A DNA stretch of 33,933 nt from Gammaproteobacteria bacterium (GTDB lineage: Bacteria > Pseudomonadota > Gammaproteobacteria > Chromatiales > Chromatiaceae): positions 1 through 33,933 of the forward strand of contig RZZN01000040.1 in the NCBI GenBank assembly GCA_009929855.1. Reading direction: 5' to 3'. How positions within the stretch are numbered: the stretch's first letter is position 1; each line of letters begins with the position of its first letter. A model generated the notes under the pieces. The model saw only the letters and a list, made by a program, of their open reading frames with translations. It made no database searches and was not told the DNA's origin. Below are positions 9,861 to 21,121 of this stretch, piece after piece. A program made the position numbers and the translations under genes.

Positions 9861-11111
9861 TCAGGGGTGCGCGGGTGGGTTGGCGAGACACTGCTCGGCA
9901 TAACGCTCGGCGAGGATTCGGGCCAAGTGCTCGGCCAGCGCGCTCTTCGGCATCATCGGGAGCTCGATGCGACCATCGCGCCACAGGATGAGGAGCGCGT
10001 TCTCCGCGTGCTCGAACCCGCCGCTGGTCCCGCCGACCTGGTTGGCCGCGATCATGTCCAAGCCCTTGTCGATGAGCTTGCCGCGTGCATAACGCTCGAG
10101 GTGATCGGTCTCGGCGGCGAACCCCAGTGTGAATGGCGGGCGCGGTAGGGCCGCGACCTCGGCGAGGATGTCCGGGTTGCGGACCAGCCTGATCTCCAGT
10201 TGCTGAGCGTCCTTCTTGATCTTGCCCTGGGCTGCGGCGGCGGGCCGATAATCAGCGACGGCCGCGGTCGCGACGAAGATGGCGCAGTCAGGCACGCGCT
10301 CCATCACGGCGGCATGCATCTGCAGCGCCGTCTCCACCCGGATCAGCTCGACCCCAGAGGGTGGCGACAGGGCGCTCGGTCCGCTCACCAGCACCACGCG
10401 GGCGCCGAGCTCGGCCAGCGCGCGCGCCAGTGCATAGCCCATCCGTCCAGAGCTGCGGTTGCCCAGATAGCGGACTGGATCCAGTGGCTCGCGGGTCGGG
10501 CCCGCGGTGAGCAGTATCGGCACGCCAGCGAGTGGGCCCGCGCCCACGGGCTCCGCGACAGCGGCGGCGGACAGACCGGTCACGGCCTCGGCGATCTCCA
10601 GTGGCTCCAGCATCCGCCCCGGCCCCACATCGCCGCAGGCCTGGTGGCCCTCCGCCGGACCCAGGATGAGCGCGCCACGGGCGCGCAGCCGGGCGAGGTT
10701 GTCCTGTGTCGCCGGATGTCGCCACATCTGCTGATTCATGGCTGGGGCCAGGATCAGGGGGGCCTCGGTCGCCAAGGCGAGGGTCGTCAAGAGGTCGTCA
10801 GCGAGGCCGGCGGCCAGACGTGCCATCAGATCCGCGGTCGCCGGGGCGATCAGCAGCCGCTCGGCCCAACGGGCCAGCTCGATGTGACTCATGCCAGCCT
10901 CGCCCGCCGGGTCGAGCAGCTCACTGCGCACCGGCTGTCCCGAGACGGCCTGGAAGGTCAGCGGGGCGATGAAGGCGGTTGCCGCGCGGGTCATGACCAC
11001 GCGCACCGTCCAACCGCGCTCGCGCAGCCGCCGGACCAGGTCGAGCGACTTGTAAGCAGAGATACCGGCGCCGACACCGAGCACGATGTGCTGACGAGGA
11101 CTTGGATTCAT
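9861..11111 (-). CDS. coaBC: Bifunctional CoaBC (PPC synthetase/decarboxylase)
   Basis: This 416-residue two-domain flavoenzyme ligates cysteine to 4'-phosphopantothenate and decarboxylates the product on the way to coenzyme A. The N-terminal decarboxylase (about 1-190) has [51 protein letters not shown] and the active-site cysteine in [10 protein letters not shown]. The C-terminal synthetase has [29 protein letters not shown] and the KIKKD loop. The ATG at 11111 has almost no recognisable ribosome-binding site. It is divergent from radC and leads the coaBC-dut-argB operon. Confidence 0.97.
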   Translation of the reverse strand: MNPSPRQHIVLGVGAGISAYKSLDLVRRLRERGWTVRVVMTRAATAFIAPLTFQAVSGQPVRSELLDPAGEAGMSHIELARWAERLLIAPATADLMARLAAGLADDLLTTLALATEAPLILAPAMNQQMWRHPATQDNLARLRARGALILGPAEGHQACGDVGPGRMLEPLEIAEAVTGLSAAAVAEPVGAGPLAGVPILLTAGPTREPLDPVRYLGNRSSGRMGYALARALAELGARVVLVSGPSALSPPSGVELIRVETALQMHAAVMERVPDCAIFVATAAVADYRPAAAAQGKIKKDAQQLEIRLVRNPDILAEVAALPRPPFTLGFAAETDHLERYARGKLIDKGLDMIAANQVGGTSGGFEHAENALLILWRDGRIELPMMPKSALAEHLARILAERYAEQCLANPPAHP

Positions 11112-11129
11112 TTACTTATCGTGTAATAC
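11102..11129 (+). promoter_or_regulatory. Putative sigma70 promoter for radC
   Basis: TTGGAT (11102-11107) and TAATAC (11124-11129) are separated by 16 bp, with GTG before the -10 giving a partly extended form. The element is in an AT-rich patch of the coaBC/radC divergent gap and starts inside the coaBC initiation region. It would give a leader of about 85 bases before radC. Confidence 0.4.
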
Positions 11130-11221
11130 TTGCGGCGAGGGACACAGAGTTTAACCGATTCGCGGTAACCGTGCGTCGGCCCGTCCGCGTCTGCCGGCGG
11201 GACCGATCGAAAGGAGGATGT

Positions 11222-11896
11222 ATGCCGATCAAAGACTGGCCGGAAGGGGAGCGTCCGCGCGAGAAACTGCTCGCGCGTGGGGCCGATGCACTGTCGGATG
11301 CCGAGTTGCTGGCCCTGTTCCTGAGGACGGGTGTGCGCGGCAAGAGCGCGGTGGATCTCGCCCGTGAGCTGCTGAGCGAATTCGACGGTCTGGTCGGACT
11401 GCTTGCCGCCGACCATGGGCGCTTCTGCCGAGGCCGCGGGTTGGGCACCGCCAAGTATGCCGAGCTACAAGCCGTGCTCGAGCTGAGCCGTCGCTATCTC
11501 TTCAACCGGGTGCGCAATCAGGATGTCCTGACCAGCCCAGAGGCGACGCGCGACTTTCTCAAGCTGCGTCTCTATGGCTTGCCGCATGAGATCTTCGCCT
11601 GTCTCTTCCTCGACAATCGTCACCGTGTCATCTGTTACGAGGAGCTGTTTCGCGGCACCATCGATGGGGCCAGCGTTCACCCGCGCGAGGTGCTGCGCCG
11701 GGTGATGCAGACCAATGCCGCCGCGGTCATCTTCGCGCACAACCATCCATCGGGGGTGGCCGAACCGAGCCAGGCGGATCTGCGCATCACCCAGCGGCTC
11801 AAGGAGACATTGAGTCTGATCGACGTGCGGGTGCTCGATCATGTCATCATCGGTGATGGCCAGGGGACCTCGCTCGCCGAGCGCGGTCTCATCTGA
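11222..11896 (+). CDS. radC: RadC family JAMM-domain protein
   Basis: The protein has 224 residues. The N-terminal part (about 1-95) has a UPF0758 N-domain with helix-hairpin-helix character ([39 protein letters not shown]). The C-terminal MPN/JAMM metal-binding domain has a glutamate in [11 protein letters not shown] and the signature [15 protein letters not shown]. RadC was once named a DNA repair protein, but that role is disputed and its real substrate is unknown. The start at 11222 follows a near-perfect AAAGGAGG; the upstream frame from 11102 is rejected. In Pseudomonas radC also neighbours coaBC. Confidence 0.95.
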   Translation: MPIKDWPEGERPREKLLARGADALSDAELLALFLRTGVRGKSAVDLARELLSEFDGLVGLLAADHGRFCRGRGLGTAKYAELQAVLELSRRYLFNRVRNQDVLTSPEATRDFLKLRLYGLPHEIFACLFLDNRHRVICYEELFRGTIDGASVHPREVLRRVMQTNAAAVIFAHNHPSGVAEPSQADLRITQRLKETLSLIDVRVLDHVIIGDGQGTSLAERGLI

Positions 11897-11919
11897 TGCC
11901 CGCTGCGTCGGAGGCCCAA

Positions 11920-13368
11920 TCAGTCGCTTGGCGCCAGCATGCGCTTGAGGATGGCATTGACCTGTTGGGGGTTGGCCTTGCCCTTGCTCTCCTTCATGAC
12001 CTGACCGACGAAGAAGCCGAACACCTTGTCCTTGCCGGCGCGGTATTGCTCGACCTGCGCGGGGTTGGCGGCGACGATGGCGGCGATCATGGTCTCGAGC
12101 GCGCCACTGTCGGTGATCTGGCGTAGACCCTGCTCCTCGATGATCTGATCGGCATCGCCCGCGCCGCTCCACATGGCCTCGAAGACCTGCTTGGCCAACT
12201 TGCCCGAGAGCGTGCCATCCAGGATGCGCTTGAGCAGATCGGCGAGACGCTCGGCGCTGACTGGGCTTTGCCCGATCTCGAGCTCGGCGCGGTTGAGCGC
12301 GGCGGCCAGCTCGCCATTGATCCAGTTGGCCGCGAGCTTGGGCTCGCCGCTCGCCCGCGCGACCGTCTCGAAATAGTCTGCAAGCTCGCGGCTGGCGGTC
12401 AATTGGCTGGCATCGTACTCGCCCAGGTCATATTGGGTATGGAAACGCTCGCGCTTGACATCGGGCAGCTCCGGCAGGTCGGCGACCGCATCGACGATGA
12501 AGGCGGCATCCAGCTCCAGCGGCAGCAGATCCGGATCGGGGAAGTAGCGATAGTCGTGCGCCTCTTCCTTGGAGCGCATCGAGCGGGTCTCATCGCGCTC
12601 GGCGTCATAGAGACGCGTCTCCTGCACCAGGGTCCCGCCCCCCTCGAGGACCTCGATCTGGCGCTCCACCTCGAACTGGATCGCCCGCTCCAGAAAGCGG
12701 AACGAATTGATATTCTTGATCTCGGCGCGGGTCCCGAAACGCATCTGACCATGCGGACGAATCGAGACGTTGGCGTCGATGCGGAATGAGCCTTCCTGCA
12801 TGTTGCCATCGCTGATCCCGATCCAGCGCACCAGCTGATGGATCTTGCGCGCGTAGGCGACCGCCTCTTGGGGCGAGCGCATGTCGGGCTCGGAGACGAT
12901 CTCCAACAGCGGCGTGCCGGCACGGTTGAGGTCGATCCCGCTGTAGCCGCCACCACCGAGCCGATCATCGTGCAACGACTTGCCGGCGTCCTCCTCGAGA
13001 TGCGCGCGGGTGACCCCGATGGATTTGACGGTGCCGTCGGCAAGCACGATCTGAACCTGTCCCTCGCCCACGATCGGCAGCTCGTACTGGCTGATCTGAT
13101 AGCCCTTGGGAAGATCGGGATAGAAATAGTTCTTGCGCGCGAAGACCGAGCGGTGAGCGACCGAGGCACCGATCGCCTTGCCGAAGCGGACCGCCAGCCG
13201 CACCGCCTCGGCGTTCAGGACCGGCAGCACGCCGGGCAGACCCAGATCGATGGCGCACGCCTGGCTGTTGGGCGCGGCACCGAAGGCGGTCGCCGCCCCC
13301 GAGAAGATCTTGGAGCGCGTGGCGAGCTGGGTGTGGATCTCGAGACCGATGACGGTTTCCCATTGCAT
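11920..13368 (-). CDS. gatB: Glu-tRNA(Gln)/Asp-tRNA(Asn) amidotransferase subunit B
   Basis: This 482-residue subunit binds the mischarged tRNA and activates its carboxylate with ATP before ammonia is added. It begins [71 protein letters not shown] and [13 protein letters not shown] are GatB hallmarks. The C-terminal YqeY-like tail, ending [10 protein letters not shown], contacts tRNA. The ATG at 13368 is preferred to an in-frame GTG at 13380; an AGGGG lies upstream. A gap of 116 bp separates it from gatA. No second copy or glnS is in the window. Confidence 0.97.
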   Translation of the reverse strand: MQWETVIGLEIHTQLATRSKIFSGAATAFGAAPNSQACAIDLGLPGVLPVLNAEAVRLAVRFGKAIGASVAHRSVFARKNYFYPDLPKGYQISQYELPIVGEGQVQIVLADGTVKSIGVTRAHLEEDAGKSLHDDRLGGGGYSGIDLNRAGTPLLEIVSEPDMRSPQEAVAYARKIHQLVRWIGISDGNMQEGSFRIDANVSIRPHGQMRFGTRAEIKNINSFRFLERAIQFEVERQIEVLEGGGTLVQETRLYDAERDETRSMRSKEEAHDYRYFPDPDLLPLELDAAFIVDAVADLPELPDVKRERFHTQYDLGEYDASQLTASRELADYFETVARASGEPKLAANWINGELAAALNRAELEIGQSPVSAERLADLLKRILDGTLSGKLAKQVFEAMWSGAGDADQIIEEQGLRQITDSGALETMIAAIVAANPAQVEQYRAGKDKVFGFFVGQVMKESKGKANPQQVNAILKRMLAPSD

Positions 13369-13484
13369 AGTGTGCGACACCCCTATTGGAGACCCCGGGC
13401 TTGGAGAAAGATCACTGAGACGACGCCATGCCGATCACGCGACACGCGCACGACGGCCAAGGCGCCAGAGCGGCGACCACGCCG

Positions 13485-14939
13485 TTACTCGAACCCCGCG
13501 GGCGCGCCCTGATGCCAATGCGTGACCTGCTGGAAGCGGTGTGCCACATTGAGCAGACGGGCCTCGGCGAACGCATTGCCGATGAGCTGCAGACCGACCG
13601 GCAGACCATCGACCGGCTCGACCGGGATCGACATGCCTGGCAAACCGGCCAGGTTGGTCGCGATGGTGTAGATGTCGTTCAGATACATGGCGACCGGGTC
13701 ATCGAGCTTGGCACCGAGCGCGAAGGCGGTGGTCGGCGCGGTTGGCCCCATGATGACGTCGACCGTCTCGAAGGCACGCGCGAAATCGTCCGCGATCAGA
13801 TGGCGGATCTTCTGCGCCTTCAGATAGTAGGCATCGTAATAGCCCGCGGAGAGCACATAGGTCCCGATCATGATGCGCCGCCGCACCTCGGCGCCGAAGC
13901 CCTCGGCGCGGCTGCGCTTGTAGAGATCATCGAGATCCTGGGGATGCGCGCACCGATGGCCGTAGCGCACCCCATCGAACCGCGCCAGATTGGAGGAGCA
14001 TTCGGCCGGAGCCACCACGTAATAGACGGGCACGGCGAGCATGCTGTTGGGTAGGCTGATCTCGCGCACGCTCGCGCCGAGCCGCTCGAGCTCGGCGATG
14101 GCCGCGTGCACCGAGCGGGCCACTCGATCATCCAGACCGGACCCGAAGTACTCCTTGGGCAGACCGATGCGCAGCCCCGCGATGTCATCGTCGAGCGCGT
14201 CCACGTAATCCGGCACCGGGACATCGGCACTGGTGGAGTCGCGCGGGTCGAAACCGGCCATCTCGTCGAGCAGACAGGCAACGTCCGCCGCCGAGCGGGC
14301 CAGGATCCCGGCCTGATCGAGCGATGAGGCGAAGGCGATCATGCCCCAACGCGAGCAGCGTCCGTAGGTGGGCTTGAGTCCGGTGATCCCGCAGAGCGCG
14401 GCCGGCTGGCGGATCGAGCCGCCGGTGTCGGTGCCGGTGGCCGCGGCGCAGAGCCGCGCCGCCACCGCGGCGGCCGAGCCACCCGAGGAGCCGCCGGGCA
14501 CGCGCGTGGGATCCCATGGATTCTTGACCGGGCCATAGTAGCTGGTCTCGTTCGACGAACCCATGGCGAACTCGTCCATGTTGGTCTTGCCCAGGATCAC
14601 CGCCCCGGCCGCGCTGAGCCGCTCGACCACGGTGGCGTCATAGGGCGCGATGAAATTGTCGAGCATGCGCGAGCCGCAGCTGGTCTTGAGACCGGCGGTG
14701 CAGAAGATATCCTTGTGCGCGATCGGAATCCCGGCCAGCGGACCGGCATCGCCCGTGGCGATCATGCGGTCGGCGCGCTCGGCGGCGGCGAGCGCCGCGT
14801 CGGACGCGACGCTGATGAAGCTGTTCAGACGTGGATCGAGCCGCGCGATCCGCTCCAGATAGTGACGCGTCAGCTCGACACTCGAATAGGTGCGCAGCCG
14901 CAGGTCAGCGGCGAGTTGGGCGATGGATTTGTTCTGCAT
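13485..14939 (-). CDS. gatA: Glu-tRNA(Gln)/Asp-tRNA(Asn) amidotransferase subunit A
   Basis: This 484-residue glutaminase subunit of GatCAB frees ammonia from glutamine. It belongs to the amidase-signature family: the catalytic lysine is in [14 protein letters not shown], the cis-serine and nucleophile lie in [12 protein letters not shown] and [15 protein letters not shown], and [15 protein letters not shown] follows. It starts [16 protein letters not shown], at an ATG that shares one base with the gatC stop (TGATG), so the two are translationally coupled. The frame upstream of this ATG runs through gatC and is not used. Confidence 0.97.
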   Translation of the reverse strand: MQNKSIAQLAADLRLRTYSSVELTRHYLERIARLDPRLNSFISVASDAALAAAERADRMIATGDAGPLAGIPIAHKDIFCTAGLKTSCGSRMLDNFIAPYDATVVERLSAAGAVILGKTNMDEFAMGSSNETSYYGPVKNPWDPTRVPGGSSGGSAAAVAARLCAAATGTDTGGSIRQPAALCGITGLKPTYGRCSRWGMIAFASSLDQAGILARSAADVACLLDEMAGFDPRDSTSADVPVPDYVDALDDDIAGLRIGLPKEYFGSGLDDRVARSVHAAIAELERLGASVREISLPNSMLAVPVYYVVAPAECSSNLARFDGVRYGHRCAHPQDLDDLYKRSRAEGFGAEVRRRIMIGTYVLSAGYYDAYYLKAQKIRHLIADDFARAFETVDVIMGPTAPTTAFALGAKLDDPVAMYLNDIYTIATNLAGLPGMSIPVEPVDGLPVGLQLIGNAFAEARLLNVAHRFQQVTHWHQGAPAGFE

Positions 14940-15226
14940 CAGTCGATGACCTTGGGGACCAGATAGAGCCCATCCTCGGTCAAGGGGGCGATGGACTGGA
15001 ACAGCTCGCGTTGATCCGAGTCGACCACGCGATCGGCGCGCAGCCGCTGGCTCATGTGCAGCGGGTGCGCCATGGGCGTGACGCCCGTGGTATCGATGGC
15101 ATCCATCCTGGCGACCAGATCGAGGATGTTGGAAAGATCCACGGCATAGCGCTCGATCGACTCGGGCGCGATGGCCAGACGGGCCAGATGGGCGATTTTC
15201 TCGATGTCCGAGGCATCCAACGACAT
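14939..15226 (-). CDS. gatC: Glu-tRNA(Gln)/Asp-tRNA(Asn) amidotransferase subunit C
   Basis: This 95-residue small subunit wraps around GatA and stabilises the GatA-GatB complex. Family features are [12 protein letters not shown] at the start, a central [26 protein letters not shown] and a [15 protein letters not shown] end. A GAGGAGG ribosome-binding site lies ten bases before the ATG. It is the first gene of gatC-gatA-gatB and diverges from mreB; the promoter must lie within 15227-15475, where a clear one is seen only for mreB. Confidence 0.95.
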   Translation of the reverse strand: MSLDASDIEKIAHLARLAIAPESIERYAVDLSNILDLVARMDAIDTTGVTPMAHPLHMSQRLRADRVVDSDQRELFQSIAPLTEDGLYLVPKVID

Positions 15227-15344
15227 GACCGATCGACCTCCTCGCTGATGAAGCCGCTAACCATAGCACAGCCTCCAGACGCGCGCAGCTCGCCACCGCG
15301 CCGCTCGCCACGCCTGGCGGCGCTCGAGGGTCGGGCAAGCCGCC

Positions 15345-16522
<1,178 letters not shown>

Positions 16523-16559
16523 TCCCTGGCGCTGACGTCTCCGGGACACGCCCGCCGCT

Positions 16560-16581
16560 CGCTCATCACCCATGATGAGCG
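16560..16581. other. Perfect stem-loop between mreB and mreC
   Basis: CGCTCATCA (16560-16568) pairs perfectly with TGATGAGCG (16573-16581) around a four-base loop, CCCA. It lies 38 bp after the mreB stop in a 161-bp gap that has no gene. No T-run follows. It could protect the abundant mreB message or partly block read-through, so that MreB is made in excess over MreC and MreD (inference). Confidence 0.55.
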
Positions 16582-16683
16582 TGCCACCGACTCGACAGCA
16601 CCCGAGAGCAGGGCTGAAGGCCGGCGGTCGGCAACGCGAGAGCACAGCCAACCAGCCCTTGTGAGCACGCGAGGACCGACCCC

Positions 16684-17562
16684 ATCAAACCGCTATTCCT
16701 TCCCGGGCCATCCCCAAGTATCCGCGTGACCCTTGCGGTCATGTGCGCATTGGCCCTGCTCATCGTCGACCATCGCTTCGATTATCTGGATCGGGTGCGC
16801 ACGGTCTTGTCCGCCCTCCTCCATCCCCTGCATCTGGCCGCGGACGCACCCGTCGCGCTGGTGCGCGTGCTCCAGGAGCGTCTGACGAACGAGGCCCACC
16901 TGCGCGCGCAGAACCTTGACCTGAGCCGCCAGAACCTCCTGCTCAACGCCCGCTTGCAACAGTTCGATGCGCTGGAGGCGGAAAACGTGCGGCTGCGCGA
17001 GCTGCTCGGCTCCTCGCTCAATCTGGGTGAGCGCGTCTTGATCGCGGAGATCCTGGCGGTGGATCTGACTCCCTCGCGCCAACAGGTGATGGTGAACAAG
17101 GGGACGCGCGCGGGGGTGTTCGTGGGCCAGCCGGTGCTCGACGCCAATGCGGTGATGGGCCAGGTGATTCGCGCCAATCCATTCTCATCCATCGTGCTCT
17201 TGATCACCGACTCGGATCACGCGCTCCCCGTCGAGGTCAATCGCAACGGGCTGCGCAGCATCGCCGCCGGGACCGGCGTGGGCCAGGAGCTCGATCTGCT
17301 CCACATCCCCAAGAACGCAGACATCCGCGAGGGCGATCTGCTGGTGACCTCGGGGATGGGCGAGCGCTTCCCCCCCGGCTATCCGGTCGCGCGCGTCAAG
17401 CTGGCGCGACAGGACCCAGACAATCCATTCATGACCGTGCTCGCCGAGCCGACCGCGCGACTCGATCGCAGCCGTGAGGTCCTCTTGGTCTGGACCCTGA
17501 ATCCGCGCATCCCGCAAGAGGACATGGCCGGTGCGCCGACCATGGCGCTCGGTCATGAATGA
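16684..17562 (+). CDS. mreC: Rod shape-determining protein MreC, apparent ATC start
   Basis: MreC is a membrane-anchored periplasmic scaffold that links MreB to the PBP2-RodA synthase. The frame encodes one N-terminal membrane segment, a coiled coil (about residues 70-110 of the 292-codon form), and the beta-barrel domain with VNKGTRAGVFVGQPVLDAN, GLRSIAAGTG and LLVTSGMGERFPPGYPVARV. Codons before the first standard start (GTG, 16726) read (I)KPLFLPGPSPSIR, matching the family N-terminus MKPLF..GPS...R, but the first codon is ATC, not ATG. GAGGA sits eight bases before it. There is no ATG, GTG or TTG in frame back to the TGA at 16615. The conservative alternative is GTG at 16726 (278 residues), which has no ribosome-binding site and loses the conserved segment. 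Confidence 0.8.
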   Translation: MKPLFLPGPSPSIRVTLAVMCALALLIVDHRFDYLDRVRTVLSALLHPLHLAADAPVALVRVLQERLTNEAHLRAQNLDLSRQNLLLNARLQQFDALEAENVRLRELLGSSLNLGERVLIAEILAVDLTPSRQQVMVNKGTRAGVFVGQPVLDANAVMGQVIRANPFSSIVLLITDSDHALPVEVNRNGLRSIAAGTGVGQELDLLHIPKNADIREGDLLVTSGMGERFPPGYPVARVKLARQDPDNPFMTVLAEPTARLDRSREVLLVWTLNPRIPQEDMAGAPTMALGHE

Positions 17563-18043
17563 TCGCGTGCAACGCGGTGCCTGGCTGATCCCGGTCAGCC
17601 TGGTGCTTGCCTTGTTGCTCATGATCCTGCCCATGCCCGACTCGACCGCGCCCTTCCGGCCGCAGTGGCTGGCCTTGGTCACGCTCTATTGGTGCTTGAT
17701 GACCCCGACACGATTCGGTGTTTTCTCGGCCTTCGCCGCGGGTTTGACGCTCGATCTGATCTCGGGATCATTGCTCGGCCAGCACGCCTTGGGGCTGTCG
17801 GTGATCGCTTACGCGACGGTCGAGCTGCACCAACGGGCGCGTCTCTTTCCGCTGTCGCAACAGACCCTGTTCATCTGGGCACTGCTGCTGGTGGAGCGGC
17901 TCATTCATCTGTGGGTGCTGGGCGCGACCGGCCAGCCGCTGCCGTCCTTGATCTACTGGGCCCCCACACTGATCGGCATCCTGCTCTGGCCCTGGCTGCG
18001 GGCCGTATTGAACGACCTCAGCCACCGGGTGGGTCTACTCTGA
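17555..18043 (+). CDS. mreD: Rod shape-determining protein MreD
   Basis: This 162-residue integral membrane protein has about five to six hydrophobic segments and associates with MreC and the PBP2-RodA complex. It starts MNDRVQRGAWLIPVSLVLAL, contains RPQWLALVTLYWCLMTPTRF and the conserved GLTLDLISGSLLGQHALGLS, and ends in a basic tail. It overlaps the mreC stop by eight bases, so translation is probably coupled. An upstream frame start at 17531 lies inside mreC and is not needed. Confidence 0.93.
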   Translation: MNDRVQRGAWLIPVSLVLALLLMILPMPDSTAPFRPQWLALVTLYWCLMTPTRFGVFSAFAAGLTLDLISGSLLGQHALGLSVIAYATVELHQRARLFPLSQQTLFIWALLLVERLIHLWVLGATGQPLPSLIYWAPTLIGILLWPWLRAVLNDLSHRVGLL

Positions 18044-18046
18044 GCC

Positions 18047-19900
18047 ATGCTCGAATCCAACTTCGATGAGCGCAAGCGCGAGGGACGCCTGGTCGGAACG
18101 CGCGCACTGATCGCGGCGTTCATCGTGATCACGGCGCTGCTGGCCGTGGTGCTGCGCCTGGCGCATCTCCAATTGGCTGGTCATGAGCACTTCTCGGTAC
18201 TCTCGCGCGACAACCGTGTCAAGGTGCAGCCCGTGTCGCCCGCGCGCGGCCTGATCTTCGACGCCAAAGGGATCCTGCTGGCGGACAATCATCCGGCATT
18301 CTCACTGGAGATCACCATCGAGAAGGTGACTGATCTGGCGGCAACACTCGATGAGCTGGGACGCCTGATCAAGATCGAGCCGCAGGATCGTGCCCGCTTC
18401 GAGCGCCAACGGCGGCAACGGATACGCTTTCAAGGGGTCCCGATCAGACTCAATCTGACCCCCGAGGAGGTCGCGCGCTTCGCGGTCGATGCCCATCGCT
18501 TCACCGGCGTGGAGATCCGCGCGGACCTGGTGCGGACCTACCCCCACGGCGAGGACACCGCGCACGTGCTCGGCTATGTCGGACGCATCAACGAGCAGGA
18601 TCTCGCCCGCATCGACAAGAGCAATTACGCAGGCACCCAGCATATCGGCAAGGGCGGCGTCGAGAAGGCCCACGAGTCGCTCCTGCATGGACGCGTCGGG
18701 TATCAGCAGGTCGAGGTCAATGCACGTGGTCGGGTGGTGCGGACACTGGAGAGTCACCCACCGGTCTCGGGCGCGGATCTGCATCTCTATCTGGACATCG
18801 ACTTGCAGCAGGTGGCTCGCGAGGCATTGGGCACGGAGCGGGGCGCCGTGGCCGCGATCGATCCGCGCAGTGGAGGGGTCTTGGCCCTGGTGAGCACGCC
18901 GAGCTTCGATCCGAATCCCTTCGTATCGGGGATCAGCCAAAAGGATTATCACGCGCTGCTCAATTCACCCGACAAGCCGTTGTTCAATCGGGCGGTGCGC
19001 GGCCAATATCCACCCGGCTCGACCATCAAGCCATTCGTGGGTCTGGCCGGACTCGAAGCGGGCGTGACCACCCCGCGACGCTCCACCTACTGCCCCGGAT
19101 ATTTCAGCCTGCCTGGACATTCGCATCGCTTTCGCTGTTGGCGTCGTGGCGGGCATGGCGCGCAGAATCTCCAACAGGCCATCGCGCAATCCTGCGACGT
19201 CTATTTCTACGATCTCGCCAATCGACTGGGTATCGACCGACTCTCCAGCAGCCTTGCCGATTTCGGGTTCGGCTCAGTGACCGGCATCGATGTGGCCGAC
19301 GAGCTGGGCGGACTCCTTCCCTCGCGCGAGTGGAAACAGCGTGCACGCAAGGAGGCCTGGTATCCTGGCGAGACCCTGATCGTCGGGATCGGTCAGGGCT
19401 CCTTCCTGGCCACGCCGCTGCAATTGGCGGCGGCCACGGCGGCGATCGCCAATCGGGGACAGCTCATCCAACCCCGCGTGGCGCGCGCGGCACAGCCCCC
19501 CGGCGAGGCCCAGGCCAAGCCCTTGCCACTGGTCTCGAGCAGGATCGCGGTGAGTGACGAGCAACATTGGCAGCAGCTGATCGACGACATGGCCAAGGTC
19601 ATCGAGAGCGGCACCGCCCGCCGCATCCACAGCACCAGCTACCGTATCGCCGGCAAGACCGGGACATCCCAGGTCTTCAGCCTCGGACAGAACCAAAGAT
19701 ACAATGCCGCCAAGATCCCCAAACACCTTCAGGACCACGCATTGTTCATCGCCTTCGCGCCAGTGGAAGAGCCCCGCATCGCCATCGCCGTGATCGTCGA
19801 GAATGGCGGCTCGGGCGGCTCGACGGCCGCCCCGATCGCGCGTCGCGTCATGGATGCCTATCTCGGCGCGGCTGGATCCGGGGATGCGCAGGAGCACTAG
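18047..19900 (+). CDS. mrdA: Penicillin-binding protein 2
   Basis: This 617-residue bitopic class B transpeptidase cross-links peptidoglycan during elongation. There is a short cytoplasmic tail, one membrane helix (about 20-42), the dimerisation domain with RDNRVKVQPVSPARGLIFD, then the transpeptidase domain. The active-site motifs are STIK with nucleophile S325 and K328 (in YPPGSTIKPF), SCD at 382-384 in the SxN position, and KTG at 537-539 (GKTGTSQVF). GGSGGSTAAPIARRVMDAYL closes the domain. The gene begins three bases after mreD stops and is followed by rodA. Confidence 0.97.
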   Translation: MLESNFDERKREGRLVGTRALIAAFIVITALLAVVLRLAHLQLAGHEHFSVLSRDNRVKVQPVSPARGLIFDAKGILLADNHPAFSLEITIEKVTDLAATLDELGRLIKIEPQDRARFERQRRQRIRFQGVPIRLNLTPEEVARFAVDAHRFTGVEIRADLVRTYPHGEDTAHVLGYVGRINEQDLARIDKSNYAGTQHIGKGGVEKAHESLLHGRVGYQQVEVNARGRVVRTLESHPPVSGADLHLYLDIDLQQVAREALGTERGAVAAIDPRSGGVLALVSTPSFDPNPFVSGISQKDYHALLNSPDKPLFNRAVRGQYPPGSTIKPFVGLAGLEAGVTTPRRSTYCPGYFSLPGHSHRFRCWRRGGHGAQNLQQAIAQSCDVYFYDLANRLGIDRLSSSLADFGFGSVTGIDVADELGGLLPSREWKQRARKEAWYPGETLIVGIGQGSFLATPLQLAAATAAIANRGQLIQPRVARAAQPPGEAQAKPLPLVSSRIAVSDEQHWQQLIDDMAKVIESGTARRIHSTSYRIAGKTGTSQVFSLGQNQRYNAAKIPKHLQDHALFIAFAPVEEPRIAIAVIVENGGSGGSTAAPIARRVMDAYLGAAGSGDAQEH

Positions 19901-19913
19901 GGGAGGCCCTGTC

Positions 19914-21026
19914 ATGCGCGGCGAGACGATCTCCCCGAGCCCCGTGGGCCTGTGGCAGCGGCTGCATCTGGATGCCCCGCTCCTGGTCGCCCTGTTGGCG
20001 CTGTGCGCCTTTGGCCTGGTCATACTCTACAGCGCCAGCGGACAGGATCCGGAGATGGTGATCCGCCAGCTGATTCGACTCGCGATCGCCTTCACCTTGA
20101 TGCTGGCGGTTGCCCAGATCCCCCCGACCGCCCTGCAAGGCTGGTCGCCACCACTCTATGTGGTGGGCATCCTGATGCTCGTGGCGGTCTTGGTGGTTGG
20201 CGATCTGGGCAAGGGTGCGCAGCGCTGGCTGGATCTCGGCGTCATCCGCTTTCAACCCTCCGAGCTGCTCAAGCTGGCCGTCCCCATGATGATCGCATGG
20301 CTGCTCAGCGCACGTCGCTTGCCACCGACATGGCCATGGATCCTACTCTCGGCCGTGCTCGTCCTGTTGCCAGTCATGCTCATCGCCAAACAACCCGACT
20401 TGGGCACCGCACTCTTGGTGGCCAGCGCCGGCGCCTTCGTGCTCTTCATCGCCGGCATGCGATGGTCGATGATCCTGGGCATCCTGGCCCTCGTCGCGGC
20501 CTTGGCGCCGATGATCTGGATCGGCATGCACGACTATCAGCGCGAGCGTGTCATGACCTTCCTCAATCCAGGGTCCGATCCACTCGGGTCGGGTTATCAC
20601 ATCATCCAATCGATGATCGCCATCGGCTCGGGCGGGGTCGATGGCAAGGGCTGGCTGAACGGCACCCAGTCGCACCTCGAGTTCTTGCCCGAGCGACATA
20701 CCGACTTCATCTTCGCGGTGATCGGCGAAGAGCTCGGCTTCACCGGCATCCTCGCCTTGCTGGCACTCTATCTCTTCATCATCCTGCGCGGTCTGGTGAT
20801 CACCGTCAGCGCCCAGGATCGCTACGGACGTCTCTTGGCCGGCGGGCTCACGCTGGTCTTCTTCGTCTATGTCATGGTGAATACAGGCATGGTCACGGGT
20901 CTGCTGCCAGTCGTCGGGGTGCCCCTGCCCTTGATCAGCTATGGCGGCACCTCGATGGTGACCCTGATGATCGGATTCGGCATCATCATGGCCATCCAGA
21001 CCCATCGCAGACGGCCACAGGTCTAA
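19914..21026 (+). CDS. rodA: Peptidoglycan glycosyltransferase RodA
   Basis: This 370-residue SEDS-family polymerase has about ten membrane helices and makes glycan strands from lipid II together with PBP2. Visible family marks are VILYSASGQDPEMVIRQLIR, KGAQRWLDLGVIRFQPSELL, KQPDLGTALLVASAGAFVLF, the catalytic-loop region LPERHTDFIFAVIGEELGF, and GVPLPLISYGGTSMVTLMIG near the end. The start at 19914 follows GGGGAGG seven bases upstream, just after the mrdA stop. Family RodA proteins are usually about 370 residues, as here. Confidence 0.97.
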   Translation: MRGETISPSPVGLWQRLHLDAPLLVALLALCAFGLVILYSASGQDPEMVIRQLIRLAIAFTLMLAVAQIPPTALQGWSPPLYVVGILMLVAVLVVGDLGKGAQRWLDLGVIRFQPSELLKLAVPMMIAWLLSARRLPPTWPWILLSAVLVLLPVMLIAKQPDLGTALLVASAGAFVLFIAGMRWSMILGILALVAALAPMIWIGMHDYQRERVMTFLNPGSDPLGSGYHIIQSMIAIGSGGVDGKGWLNGTQSHLEFLPERHTDFIFAVIGEELGFTGILALLALYLFIILRGLVITVSAQDRYGRLLAGGLTLVFFVYVMVNTGMVTGLLPVVGVPLPLISYGGTSMVTLMIGFGIIMAIQTHRRRPQV

Positions 21027-21121
21027 TCGCTGGCACTCACCGCCTGATGGACACCGCTGGACGCTGCCCATCCTCTTGACGAAACAGGCCGATATTCCGC
21101 GTTCTGATCGTGGGCGAAGAC

